Part shown: positions 1-16,484 of the stretch, piece after piece | Layout of the letters: each line of letters opens with the position of its first letter | How positions within the stretch are numbered: the first letter of the stretch is position 1 | Source of the DNA: Verrucomicrobiales bacterium | GTDB lineage: Bacteria; Verrucomicrobiota; Verrucomicrobiia; Limisphaerales; JAYPXF01 | Direction: 5' to 3' | Assembly (NCBI GenBank): GCA_002715965.1 | Contig: PBAL01000004.1 | Coordinates: forward strand, 62,001 to 126,000 | DNA length: 64,000 bases | The notes under the pieces: model-generated | Seen by the model: only the letters and a program-made list of their open reading frames with translations | Told to the model about the DNA's origin: nothing | Database searches by the model: none | Made by a program: the position numbers and the translations under genes

Positions 1-2
1 AT

Positions 3-62
3 TCGGATGACAGCAATGGCATGTCATTCCAAATCGCCGCGGAAGCGAAAGCCATTGGATAA
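3..62 (+). CDS. Possible C-terminal tail of an upstream gene (partial)
   Basis: An open frame enters from the left edge and reads about 19 residues (ending AAEAKAIG) before a TAA at 60-62. It is followed ten bases later by a terminator-like hairpin, which is what one expects at the end of a plus-strand gene. The fragment is too short to assign to a family, and the frame could be open by chance, so only the position of the stop before the hairpin supports it. Confidence 0.3.
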   Translation, partial: SDDSNGMSFQIAAEAKAIG

Positions 63-71
63 AACAAACGC

Positions 72-108
72 AGGGAGAGAGCTGTTCCTGGTTCCCTCCC
101 TTTTTGTT
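72..108 (+). terminator. Intrinsic terminator-like hairpin
   Basis: AGGGAG (72-77) pairs with CTCCCT (96-101) and is followed by TTTTTGTT. The orientation fits a plus-strand gene ending near position 62. The facing minus-strand sialidase-like gene ends at 178. Confidence 0.5.
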
Positions 109-177
109 AAGTGAGGGGCACTGCGTTGTGAATGGGTCTCCTGACCCACAACATCGCACGCACCAAATCAACAATCC

Positions 178-1317
178 CTACTCCTCACTGATCACGTCAC
201 CCTTCTCGGATTCGGACTCTTCCTTATTGTCGTCGTCCTTTTCTTCCTTCTCTGATTCGTCGTCCTCAGGTTCAGGATCAGGTTTGCGATCAAACTTGAT
301 CTTGCCGAGGTAGATCGCGGCTTTGCCTTCGTGGGAGGAGTAGTAGGTGATCCAGAGAACGTCGTCATGAAAGAGCAATCCCGGGTAGCTGTTGTCGCCT
401 CCGCTGGGCAGTGAACTGAGGGGAATGAGCTTTCCAGTTTCGACATCAAGTTCGCAGATGACGGTGCGGTTCTTGCGTTGCTTGCCGACGTTGCGCATAC
501 GGCCACAGGCGATCCATTCGCCGGTGGGAAGCTGGATGAAATTCGGACCGCCGAAGTAGAGATTGAGGTCGAGCCATTTCCATTCGGTGTATGGGGCTTC
601 GCTGGAGCCGAGCATGGCGGATTCGATCTCGCCGTCGCGACGATGCAGGCAGAAGGCCGTTCCATCCTGGCCGAAACGAACAGTCGCCTCGGTGGGACGG
701 GATTCCTTGCCACTCAACAGTTCCGGAACGGCGACCTCGAATTCCCGTCCATCTTCGCTCTTCAACAGCATGCTGTCGTACTCGCCGGACTCGCGACTCT
801 GCGGACTGACGTCGTAAGCAACGCCCCATGCGGTGTCATCCTTCCAAGTCACCCGCCATAACCAGTAATCTTCGGGCCCGACAAAATTGATGTTCTCCCA
901 TTCCTTCCCATTCTTAGTGAACGCGGTCAGGGACAGGGTCGCGTTTGCGGCCTTGCTTTCCTCGCGAATTGCCGCGGCAGCCGTGACCATCATGCGGTCG
1001 CCTTCCGGGGTGATTGAGAGCTTCGGATCGCGCAGGTCGAAGCCCTCCATCTTCAATTTCGCAGTGGATTCCCACCAATGCCCATTGGAAGTGGACAGGA
1101 CCTGAAGGTATCCGTCCGCAGACACATGCGCCGCGCCGCAACGAAAGACACAATACCACTTGCCCTTGAAATAGGCGACATCCGTGAACGCACTATGTGG
1201 CGCCTTGTCCCAGATGCGCCTGAACTCGACGAAGTTGGGAATCAGTTTCGAACCTTCGGCCGCGGAGAGGGATACCGCCATCAGGAGGAGGCAGTGCGCG
1301 GCGAATCGTGTGATCAT
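178..1317 (-). CDS. Secreted sialidase/neuraminidase-like beta-propeller protein
   Basis: The 379-residue product starts with a signal peptide (MITRFAAHCLLLMAVSLSAA) and is probably exported. The body resembles the exo-sialidase-like proteins common in Planctomycetes and Verrucomicrobia. Near the N-terminus it has the pattern W-D-x-A-P-H-x-A-F-T-D followed by W-Y-C-x-F-R, and later DLRDPKLSITPEGD, an Asp-box-like turn around residues 96-108. The last 35 or so residues are a strongly acidic low-complexity tail rich in D, E, K and S, unusual for the family. The substrate cannot be deduced; activity on sialic acid itself is not implied. It stands alone, divergent from the Mrp ATPase gene. Confidence 0.6.
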   Translation of the reverse strand: MITRFAAHCLLLMAVSLSAAEGSKLIPNFVEFRRIWDKAPHSAFTDVAYFKGKWYCVFRCGAAHVSADGYLQVLSTSNGHWWESTAKLKMEGFDLRDPKLSITPEGDRMMVTAAAAIREESKAANATLSLTAFTKNGKEWENINFVGPEDYWLWRVTWKDDTAWGVAYDVSPQSRESGEYDSMLLKSEDGREFEVAVPELLSGKESRPTEATVRFGQDGTAFCLHRRDGEIESAMLGSSEAPYTEWKWLDLNLYFGGPNFIQLPTGEWIACGRMRNVGKQRKNRTVICELDVETGKLIPLSSLPSGGDNSYPGLLFHDDVLWITYYSSHEGKAAIYLGKIKFDRKPDPEPEDDESEKEEKDDDNKEESESEKGDVISEE

Positions 1318-1591
1318 GGGAGCACTCGTTTAAACCGCTTCCGGGACTTTGGCCAGAGAATAGAATTCACATCCCAGCGCGGAACACGGCTGATCTGAGC
1401 CGACAATAAACAAGTCACATATGTTACATGTTGTTGTCGCGGCCATTCAAGTCAATTTCGATCGAACTGGCGCCGACATTTCCCATGTGAGTCCGTTTCG
1501 GGACAATGGATTTGAACGGACACTGGCCAAAGCCACCCCCTTGCGTTATCTATCCGCGCTCGGTCGCCGTGTGCGGTCGGAACTCCCGAAC

Positions 1592-2638
1592 ATGTTGAAC
1601 GAAGCATCCATCATGGAAACGCTCAAGGGCGTGAGTTATCCGGGCTATTCCCGGGACATCGTCTCATTTGGGCTGGTAAAGAAGGTCGCGGCCAATGCCG
1701 GCGCGGTGAGCCTTGAACTCGAACTGACCACGGGCGATCGCGCAGTGGGACAGAAGATCAAGGCGGACTGTGAGGCGGCCTTGAAGGCGGTCGACGGCGT
1801 GGACATGGTCAGCATCCAGGTCAAACAGCCTCCTCCACAACAGGCCGGCGCACCGGCGCCGGAAGGCGCGACCGGCCCGGAGAAGGTTGACACCATCAAG
1901 CGCATCGTTGCGGTAGCCAGCGGCAAGGGTGGCGTGGGCAAATCCACCTGTTCGGTGAACCTCGCCTGTGGCCTGAAGCTACTTGGCGCGAAGGTCGGCC
2001 TGCTGGATTGCGACATCTACGGACCGAGCGTTCCGTTGATGATGGGCATCAAGGAACGTCCGCAGGTGAGCGAACAGGAAAAGCTCATTCCTCCTGACGC
2101 CCACGGTGTGAAGCTCATGAGCATGGGGTTCCTGCTGGACGGCGACCAGCCGGTGATCTGGCGTGGTCCGATGATCATGAAGACCATCCAGCAGTTCATC
2201 ATGCAGGTGGATTGGGGTGATCTCGACTATCTGCTCGTCGATCTGCCGCCAGGCACGGGCGACGCACAGCTCTCACTTTGCCAGACCGTTCCGCTCGATG
2301 GAGGCGTGATTGTGACCACGCCCCAGGAAGCTTCGCTCGGTGTCGTGCGCAAGGGCATCGCCATGTTTGAAAAGGTGAACGTGCCCATTCTCGGCATCGT
2401 GGAGAACATGAGCTATTTCACCGCACCAAACGGCGATCGCATCGAGATCTTTGGACACGGCGGTGGGCGGGCTGAAGCGGAACGGCAAAAGACAAATTTC
2501 CTCGGTGAAGTTCCGATCTTCACCGAGATCCGTGAAGCGGGTGATTCCGGGCAGCCGGTTGTGGTGGCCGATCCGGGCGAAGCTCCGGCTCAGTCGTTCA
2601 TCAAGGTCTGCAAAGAGTTGCGCAAGATCCTGGGCTGA
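1592..2638 (+). CDS. mrp: Mrp/NBP35-family ATP-binding Fe-S cluster carrier protein
   Basis: P-loop ATPase of the Mrp/ApbC family, thought to load Fe-S clusters onto target proteins in the cytoplasm. An N-terminal MIP18/DUF59 domain (L-K-G-V-x-Y-P-G...RDIVSFGLV) is followed by a deviant Walker A (SGKGGVGKST), the DxDIYGPS segment and the PPGTGD motif. An open frame extends back to an ATG at 1421, but family N-termini begin just before the YPG motif, so the ATG at 1592 is preferred (348 residues); 1613 is also possible. The usual CxxC after the ENMSYF segment is absent: the sequence reads YFTAPNGD, so the classical bridging cluster ligands are missing. No obvious partner lies next to it. Confidence 0.92.
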   Translation: MLNEASIMETLKGVSYPGYSRDIVSFGLVKKVAANAGAVSLELELTTGDRAVGQKIKADCEAALKAVDGVDMVSIQVKQPPPQQAGAPAPEGATGPEKVDTIKRIVAVASGKGGVGKSTCSVNLACGLKLLGAKVGLLDCDIYGPSVPLMMGIKERPQVSEQEKLIPPDAHGVKLMSMGFLLDGDQPVIWRGPMIMKTIQQFIMQVDWGDLDYLLVDLPPGTGDAQLSLCQTVPLDGGVIVTTPQEASLGVVRKGIAMFEKVNVPILGIVENMSYFTAPNGDRIEIFGHGGGRAEAERQKTNFLGEVPIFTEIREAGDSGQPVVVADPGEAPAQSFIKVCKELRKILG

Positions 2639-2706
2639 ACATCACGGATACCGGGCAACTGCGACGTCGTCGTATTCCGCAGCCTGAAGTACAGACTTTC
2701 ATCTTC

Positions 2707-3226
2707 TTCACGGATCACCGGCAAGCGTCGTGGCGGTCACCGCGCCATTAAAAGACGCCCCGACGTTCAATCGGGGAATGTTGGCTGACAGCCGTGCGGC
2801 GTTGAGGGGTGTGAGTCCACTGCCCTGGCCGCCGAAGACGTTACCGGGGTTGAGCAGGAAGACCTGTTCGGAATAGGCGCCGGAGAGTTGGGCGCTCGAC
2901 AGTGACGCGTCCAGCCCGCGCGCCCGCGCCGCATAGAGGGCTTACGGCACCTGCTGGCTCGGCACCAGCAATGTGAAGGCCGCCTGGCTGCCCGCATTGC
3001 GCACGCTGATGCCCAGCCAGCGGGCGGCGCCATTCCAGACGTTCGTTCCGAAATCCAGCGTCGCCTGGAAGATCCCGTTGGTGACACCGACGTTGTTCAG
3101 CCGCAACACAGTGCTCACCGGATTGCCTGCGGTGGCCTGGTCGCGCAGCGCAAACTGCATTCCATACGACCGTTGGCGGGTGCGCCGGCACTCACTGCAA
3201 TAATGTGGAATACGCCCGCTCACCAA
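2707..3226 (-). pseudogene. Decayed remnant of a large secreted (tail-fibre-like) protein
   Basis: Translating the minus strand gives a recognisable N-terminal module of long secreted proteins seen in Verrucomicrobia: ...GAPANG / YGMQFALRDQ...GVTNGIFQATLDFG...GAARWLGISVR...PSQQV, then ALYAARARGLDAS. Two lesions break it. A frameshift near 3166 separates GAPANG from YGMQF, and a TAA at 2942-2944 replaces the expected PAPYALYA join. The reading frame finally stops near 2707, where the intact protein would continue for hundreds of residues. No start codon or signal peptide remains. The family comparison is from memory of its sequence pattern. Confidence 0.65.
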
Positions 3227-3321
3227 TCACTGGCCGGATTACTATTGACGCCGGTGCGATCCCAATCCAGCGTGCCCGCCACCAAAACGAACGAAATTCA
3301 ACCCACCAAAGAAAACGACTG

Positions 3322-3795
3322 ATGAAATTGAAACTGATTATTCCCGCTCTCGCCATTGCCGCTGGTCTCCTGTTCACAGGATGCAAGGAAGGCGAAGGCC
3401 ACGACCACGACCACGACCACGACCACGGGAGCGAAAGCGAACATGCCAAGGGTGGTGACGGTGGCGAGCACGCCAAGGGTGAAGCCAAGGAAGGCGAAGG
3501 CCATGACAAGGATGCGAAAGGACACAAAGATGGTGAAGAAGGCAAGGGCCACGACCAAGACGGAGATGGAGAGAAGAAAGACGGTGAAAAGACCGCGGCC
3601 GCACTCCCCGCCGGTGTGAAGGCGTACCCGTTGGAGACCTGCATCGTTGCCGGAAGCAAGCTTGGATCCATGGGCGAGCCGCATGTGATCGTGCATGAGG
3701 GACAGCAGGTAAAGTTCTGCTGCGATGGCTGCCTGCCTAAATTCGAGGCCGATCCGAAGAAGTATCTGACGAAGTTGACGCCGGCTGCGAAGTAA
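3322..3795 (+). CDS. His/Asp-rich lipoprotein with a C-terminal Cys metal-binding module
   Basis: The 157-residue product starts with a lipoprotein signal (MKLKLIIPALAIAAGLLFTGC, lipobox LFTGC), so it is probably anchored in a membrane facing the periplasm. After Cys21 comes a low-complexity stretch of about 65 residues made of HD repeats and K/E/G/H/D; the DNA holds a short CACGAC tandem run at 3399-3424. The C-terminal part has a TC-x8-LGSMGEPHVI...VKFCCDGC...F-x-x-DP-K-K-Y-L pattern, resembling YHS/TRASH-type heavy-metal-binding modules. A frame extends upstream to 3205, but only the 3322 ATG gives the signal peptide. Metal binding is inferred; which metal is unknown. It is followed by its own terminator. 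Confidence 0.75.
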   Translation: MKLKLIIPALAIAAGLLFTGCKEGEGHDHDHDHDHGSESEHAKGGDGGEHAKGEAKEGEGHDKDAKGHKDGEEGKGHDQDGDGEKKDGEKTAAALPAGVKAYPLETCIVAGSKLGSMGEPHVIVHEGQQVKFCCDGCLPKFEADPKKYLTKLTPAAK

Positions 3796-3820
3796 GCTCC
3801 AAGCTGATCAAATTAACACT

Positions 3821-3861
3821 GGCCGCAGACCCTCTTATCGAGGACTGCGGCCTTCTTCTTT
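3821..3861 (+). terminator. Intrinsic terminator after the His-rich lipoprotein gene
   Basis: GGCCGCAG (3821-3828) pairs with CTGCGGCC (3845-3852), followed by TTCTTCTTT. It lies 26 bases after the stop codon and separates the lipoprotein gene from the DUF4399 gene. Confidence 0.75.
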
Positions 3862-3952
3862 ACGATGCGTCCCCGCTTCAATCCCCTGCGAAAAACATTG
3901 CGACCGAATACGCCTGCGGCAGAATCGTCCGGTCTTTGGTAACCACAACACT

Positions 3953-4405
3953 ATGAACAAACTCCACTGCATCATCGCTGCCGCCATGGTCCTGGCCCTG
4001 CCTGCGTCCGGCGCGGACAAACCCAAACGCAACAAATCTCCCAAGGGTGCCAAGGTCTACCTTGTGGGTGTAAAGGACGGCAAGAACGTGAAAAAGAAGT
4101 TCAAGGTCATTTTCGGCCTGAGCGGCATGGGAGTAAGCCCAGCTGGAATCACCGCCAGCGGCCTGCCGATCCCGAACACCGGTCATCACCACCTGCTCGT
4201 CAATGTCGACAAGCTGCCTCCGATGGATCAGCCCCTTCCCGCAGACAAGCCCGATACCATCAAGCACTTCGGCAAAGGCCAGACGGAAGTCGTGCTGGAA
4301 CTGAAGCCGGGCAAACACACGCTGCAGCTCCTCTTCGCTGACTACGCTCACGTGCCACACGATCCTCCGGTCATGTCCAAGAAGATCACGGTGACCGTGA
4401 AGTAA
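3953..4405 (+). CDS. Secreted DUF4399-family protein
   Basis: The 150-residue product has a signal peptide (ends near ALPASGA) and the DUF4399 signature: V-x-FGLSGMGVSPAG, NTGHHHLLVNVD, HFGKGQTEVVLELKPGKHTLQLLFAD, HVPHDPPV and a final K-K-I-T-V-T-V-K strand. It should be a small periplasmic or exported beta-sandwich; the clustered histidines suggest metal binding, but no function is established for the family. The gene is monocistronic, bounded by terminators on both sides. Confidence 0.87.
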   Translation: MNKLHCIIAAAMVLALPASGADKPKRNKSPKGAKVYLVGVKDGKNVKKKFKVIFGLSGMGVSPAGITASGLPIPNTGHHHLLVNVDKLPPMDQPLPADKPDTIKHFGKGQTEVVLELKPGKHTLQLLFADYAHVPHDPPVMSKKITVTVK

Positions 4406-4423
4406 CTAACCCTCTCATTTCGA

Positions 4424-4452
4424 AAGGCGGCCCAAGTGGCCGCCTTTTTTAT
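4424..4452 (+). terminator. Intrinsic terminator after the DUF4399 gene
   Basis: AAGGCGGCC (4424-4432) and GGCCGCCTT (4438-4446) form a perfect 9-bp stem with a 5-base loop, followed by a T run. Confidence 0.87.
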
Positions 4453-4493
4453 TGGTCCTTTACGTCCCTGATATCGGAACATCCAACTGATCG

Positions 4494-5408
4494 ATGTACT
4501 TTGTCCGGCGAATCCTGTTCATGATCCCACTTCTGCTCGTGGTGAGCATGCTTACCTTCGTGCTCTTGCGGATCACTCCAGGCGGTCCCTTCGACAAGGA
4601 GCGTGCGCCGGCTTCACCGGAAATCGAGCGCAACATCAAGGCGAAGTATCACCTCGATAAACCCATCCACGTTCAATACTGGATCTGGTTGTCCGGCGTA
4701 GTGAAAGGGGACTTCGGGCCATCATTGAAATACCGAAGCCATTCGGTGACGGACATCATCGCCGGCGGGTTGCCGATCACGTTGTTGATTGGATCGATGG
4801 CATTCGCGTTTGCGATGGGTGTGGGAATTCCAGCCGGGTTTATCACGTCCGTGGGGAAAGGAGCGTGGCAGGATCACCTGGTCGGAACGCTCTCGATCCT
4901 GGCGATTTGTATTCCGGCGCTCGTGGTCGGCCCGATCTTGGTGACGATCTTTGCCGTTCGGTGGCAGCTGTTTCCCGTCGCCCTGGTCGGTACGCCCATG
5001 CACCTCGTGTTGCCGGTTATTACCCTTGGCCTGTATTTCGCCGGACGCATTTCACGACTCATGCGCGAAGGAATGCTGGATACCTTGAAATCTGAGTTCA
5101 TCCGCACGGCCCGCGCGAAGGGAGTTTCGGAAAGCGCGATCATTACCCGCCATGCGTTTCGGATTGGAGTGCTGCCCGTGCTTTCCTACTCAGGTCCAAT
5201 GATTGCCGATCTCATGGTCGGATCGTTTGTGGTCGAGACCTTGTTTCGAATTCCTGGCATTGGCGTGTTCCTCGTAAACAGTTCCCTGAACCGCGATTAC
5301 ACGATGCTGATCGGACTCGTGTTGCTTTATGCAGTGGTGCTACTGCTCGCGAACATCATCGTTGATCTCACGCATGGAATCCTCGACCCGCGGGTGAAAT
5401 TCGAATGA
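4494..5408 (+). CDS. ABC transporter permease, OppB/DppB type
   Basis: The 304-residue inner-membrane permease has the N-terminal segment typical of the peptide/nickel importer family (YFVRRILFMIPLLLVVSMLTF), the ITPGGPFD element, and the cytoplasmic EAA loop around residues 200-225 (EFIRTARAKGVSESAI) that docks to the ATPase. It overlaps the following permease gene by 4 bp (ATGA), so the two are translationally coupled and should form the heterodimeric pore. No substrate-binding protein or ATPase gene lies beside them here, so the substrate (oligopeptide or other) cannot be stated. Confidence 0.93.
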   Translation: MYFVRRILFMIPLLLVVSMLTFVLLRITPGGPFDKERAPASPEIERNIKAKYHLDKPIHVQYWIWLSGVVKGDFGPSLKYRSHSVTDIIAGGLPITLLIGSMAFAFAMGVGIPAGFITSVGKGAWQDHLVGTLSILAICIPALVVGPILVTIFAVRWQLFPVALVGTPMHLVLPVITLGLYFAGRISRLMREGMLDTLKSEFIRTARAKGVSESAIITRHAFRIGVLPVLSYSGPMIADLMVGSFVVETLFRIPGIGVFLVNSSLNRDYTMLIGLVLLYAVVLLLANIIVDLTHGILDPRVKFE

Positions 5409-6358
5409 GCGACGTCCCCACCAATCTGAGTCCGAACCAGCGGGCGCTGCGACGCTTCCTGAAGAATCGCCTGGCCGTGCTCGGTCTTTTGATGACGGCT
5501 TGTGTGGTAGGCGCCGTGTTCCTCTGGCCGCTTGTCGTTCCGGACGCTCATTCCGAGATGCAGGGCTGGGTCCATCATCCCGACGCCCATTCCGATGAGC
5601 AATTCGCGGCTCCAACGGGTGGCAACCTGATGGGTACGGATATTCACGGCCGCGATCTACTAAGCCGCGTCCTGTCCGGGACACGGATCTCGCTCATCGT
5701 TGGCGCAATCGGCGCACTGGTCAGCCTTGTCATCGGCGTCAGCTGGGGAGCGATTGCAGGATTCAAAGGCGGGCGAACAGATGCCGTGATGATGCGGACG
5801 GTGGATGTCCTTTACACCTTGCCGTCGATTATTTTCGTGATCGTGTTTATGACCACGTTGGACGGATTCCTGCCGCGCTTTGTGAAGTCCGGAACGATCA
5901 ACGCCGAGTGGGTTCCATTCTTGAAATTCGCGGCCTTGTTCGTCGGTCTCGGCGGCATCTCATGGCTGACGATGGCGCGCATCGTTCGTGGCCATGTCTT
6001 GAGTCTTCGATCGCGCCCGTTCATCGAAGCCAGTCGCGCCTTGGGGATATCGAATCTGCGGATTCTCAAACGGCATATCCTCCCCAATTCACTTGGCCTG
6101 ATCATCGTCTACCTCACGCTCACGATTCCCGCGATCATCCTCTACGAATCCTTCCTCAGCTATCTCGGGCTCGGCATTCAACCGCCACAGGCCAGCCTCG
6201 GCACGCTCATCGCCGATGGCGCGATGCAGATCAATTCAATTCGAATCTACTGGTGGTTGCTGACATTTCCCGCAGGAATGCTGGTGACAACCCTCCTCGC
6301 CTTGAACTTCGTTGGGGACGGCCTGCGTGATGCATTCGATCCGAAGGCGGAGGGTTGA
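5405..6358 (+). CDS. ABC transporter permease, OppC/DppC type
   Basis: The 317-residue second permease of the pair begins with the cytoplasmic OppC N-terminal helix (LSPNQRALRRFLKNRLAVLG) and has the GTDIHGRDLLSRVLSGTRISL segment and an EAA loop (SRPFIEASRALGISNLRILK). Five to six membrane segments are visible. An insertion of about 30 residues between the fourth and fifth conserved blocks (FLPRFVKSGTINAEWVPF) carries charged residues and is longer than in typical DppC. The 184 bases between this stop and xseA hold no gene or clear terminator. Confidence 0.93.
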   Translation: MSDVPTNLSPNQRALRRFLKNRLAVLGLLMTACVVGAVFLWPLVVPDAHSEMQGWVHHPDAHSDEQFAAPTGGNLMGTDIHGRDLLSRVLSGTRISLIVGAIGALVSLVIGVSWGAIAGFKGGRTDAVMMRTVDVLYTLPSIIFVIVFMTTLDGFLPRFVKSGTINAEWVPFLKFAALFVGLGGISWLTMARIVRGHVLSLRSRPFIEASRALGISNLRILKRHILPNSLGLIIVYLTLTIPAIILYESFLSYLGLGIQPPQASLGTLIADGAMQINSIRIYWWLLTFPAGMLVTTLLALNFVGDGLRDAFDPKAEG

Positions 6359-6542
6359 GCTGGTGAAAGGTTAAAGGGTTGAAGCGGTGAAGGGCATGCA
6401 ACTCACCTCCGTCCAACCAAACAACCTCATCCTACTCATCATAACGCCTCACCCACTCTATAACAGAAACCCTTTAAAACCCGTAGACCCGGCATGTGCA
6501 TGCCACTAATCTGACGCGCCATCCGCCCGGACCGGTTACAAG

Positions 6543-7952
6543 ATGCCGCGCAAATCCAAATCGATTTCACAATGGGACTTCGGCGAACTCTTCGAGCCCG
6601 AGGAGACGCGCAAGGTGCATTCGGTTTCGGAGATCACCTCGCTCATCAAGCAACTCCTCACGCGGCAAATCGGGCAGGTGTGGATCTCCGGCGAGATCAC
6701 CAATCTCCGCACCCAGTCGAGCGGACACATTTACTTCAGTTTAAAGGACGCCGGCTCGCAGCTGAACTGCGCGCTGTTCCGTTCCCAAGCGATTGCCCAT
6801 CGCGAATACCTGGAGGACGGCCAGAAAGTCCTCATCAGTGGCGACGTCACAGTCTATGAGGCGCGCGGTCAATACCAGCTCATCGTCACTGACGTCGAAC
6901 TTCAGGGTGTGGGCGCACTCCAACTGAAGTTCGAGAAACTGAAGCAGAAACTCCAGGCGGAAGGGCTGTTCGATTCGGAACCCAAGCTACCGATCCCGAT
7001 GTTCCCCGAACGAATCGGCCTTGTGACGTCTGCGACCGGCGCCGCGATTCAGGACGTCATCCATGTCCTTGAGCGGAGACATCCAGCTCTGGAAATCATC
7101 CTCGCTTCCTGCCGCGTTCAAGGCGACGGAGCGGGTCGCGAAATCGCACGACAGATTGCCGCGCTCAACCACCTCCACGAACAACTGCCGTTGGACCTGA
7201 TTCTCGTTACCCGCGGTGGTGGCAGCATCGAAGACCTTTGGGCTTTCAACGAAGAGATCGTCGCCCGCGCCGTCCATCGATCGCAGATTCCGATCGTCTC
7301 GGCCATCGGACACGAAATCGATTTCACCATCTCCGACTTCGTCGCTGATCTACGCGCTGCGACTCCAAGTGCTGCCGCCGAACAGATCAGTGAAGGCATG
7401 TTCAGCAGCCGGCAGTTCATTGCCACCGCACGAGCACGGCTCGATCAACTAATCGATCAAGCCCTCGTCGATCGGGAGCAGCAAACAGGTGAGAAACGCC
7501 ATCGGTTATCGCTGGCACATCCGTTGAAGCGTGTGAATGAACTGCATCAGCGGCTGGATGATCTGCGGGACGAGTTGAACAGCGAGGCAGGCGGTCGTCT
7601 CCAAACGGAACGCCTGAGACTAAACCATCTGGAACAACGTTTGCGTTCCATCCGGCTCTCACAGTTCGTCGACGCGCGACAACAACAGCTTCAATCCGTC
7701 GCGCGACAATTCCGCCAGTGTGCGTCCCGTCAAGTCGAGCAACAGGCCCAGATGCTGAAGGAACTTGAAACGCGCCTCCGTCTCCTCTCGCCGCAAGCCA
7801 CTCTCGATCGCGGTTATTCCATCACAACGGACGACAAGACCGGCAAGATCATCCAGAATGCTTCGAAAGTGAAGAAAGGTGCGGAGCTCAACACGCGAGT
7901 CTCCAGAGGCGAGTTCAAGAGCACCGTACACCGTAAGCGGCTAGGAACGTAG
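6543..7952 (+). CDS. xseA: Exodeoxyribonuclease VII large subunit
   Basis: The 469-residue catalytic subunit of exonuclease VII degrades single-stranded DNA to oligonucleotides in repair. The N-terminal OB fold (QVWISGEITNLRTQSSGHIYFSLKD, roughly residues 40-65) is followed by the nuclease core with RIGLVTSATGAAIQDV, TRGGGSIEDLWAFNEE and the SAIGHEIDFTISDFVADLRA block, then a long coiled-coil arm and the end motif RGYSITTD. The expected small-subunit gene xseB does not follow it; the next gene is rpoC on the opposite strand. The subunit may be encoded elsewhere. Confidence 0.95.
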   Translation: MPRKSKSISQWDFGELFEPEETRKVHSVSEITSLIKQLLTRQIGQVWISGEITNLRTQSSGHIYFSLKDAGSQLNCALFRSQAIAHREYLEDGQKVLISGDVTVYEARGQYQLIVTDVELQGVGALQLKFEKLKQKLQAEGLFDSEPKLPIPMFPERIGLVTSATGAAIQDVIHVLERRHPALEIILASCRVQGDGAGREIARQIAALNHLHEQLPLDLILVTRGGGSIEDLWAFNEEIVARAVHRSQIPIVSAIGHEIDFTISDFVADLRAATPSAAAEQISEGMFSSRQFIATARARLDQLIDQALVDREQQTGEKRHRLSLAHPLKRVNELHQRLDDLRDELNSEAGGRLQTERLRLNHLEQRLRSIRLSQFVDARQQQLQSVARQFRQCASRQVEQQAQMLKELETRLRLLSPQATLDRGYSITTDDKTGKIIQNASKVKKGAELNTRVSRGEFKSTVHRKRLGT

Positions 7953-8152
7953 GAACGGATACCTCGGGCGCCTCGACACCCCCTATTACTCATGTCGCCA
8001 GATATGAACAGTAGCCAGCCAATCGGGTCTGTATTGCCCGCCGCTGCAACACTGGCCGTTTTCCTGATGAACGTCGTGGCCAAAGTGGGGATTGATACAA
8101 TTTGCTTGGATTGCACAGGTTCGAAGTAGTCGATTCGGCGTTCACACAAATA

Positions 8153-8178
8153 AAAGCCGGCCCTTTCGGACCGGCTTT
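8153..8178. terminator. Bidirectional terminator between xseA and rpoC
   Basis: AAAGCCGG (8153-8160) pairs with CCGGCTTT (8171-8178). Read on the minus strand it is followed by TTTTATTTG, so it most clearly ends the rpoBC transcript, whose stop lies at 8200. Confidence 0.75.
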
Positions 8179-8199
8179 CGCAATTGATGTTTGAGTCTG

Positions 8200-12381
<4,182 letters not shown>

Positions 12382-12383
12382 GT

Positions 12384-16289
<3,906 letters not shown>

Positions 16290-16450
16290 ATGCGCTTTTG
16301 CTCGTCCGGTTTGTCAAGCCGGACTGGTTTAATTATGACAAAACCAGACACGCCCCCGGCACCGCACCGGGAACCTGCCTGAAAATTTTCTGTAAACTAA
16401 AAACAATCAACAAATCTGCGTTGAGTAGAACCGAAACCAACCGGAGCGGA

Positions 16451-16471
16451 GTGGCGGGAATCGCCCGCCAC
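16451..16471 (-). promoter_or_regulatory. Stem-loop in the rplL-rpoB gap
   Basis: GTGGCGGG (16451-16458) and CCCGCCAC (16464-16471) form an 8-bp stem with a 5-base loop, 14 bases after the rplL stop. There is no T run on the minus strand. By analogy with other bacteria it could be an attenuator or an RNase processing site that sets the ratio of ribosomal protein to polymerase synthesis; this is inference. Confidence 0.55.
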
Positions 16472-16484
16472 CCCGACAAAGGTC

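Noticed and set aside
1418-1430. A 13-base string CATATGTTACATG also present as its reverse complement at 29429-29441 inside the palindrome
   Set aside because: Matches of this length are expected many times by chance in 64 kb on two strands, and only one copy is in a palindrome.
3399-3424. CACGAC tandem run considered as a CRISPR or minisatellite
   Set aside because: It is four to five units of 6 bp within a coding gene and encodes HD repeats; no spacers exist.
7992-8129. A 45-codon plus-strand ORF after xseA with one hydrophobic stretch
   Set aside because: It has no resemblance to xseB, no ribosome-binding site and no homologue that I recognise; probably chance.
16304-16324. GTCCGG/CCGGAC hairpin just upstream of rpoB
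   Set aside because: Only 6 bp with a 9-base loop and no T run; too weak to call.
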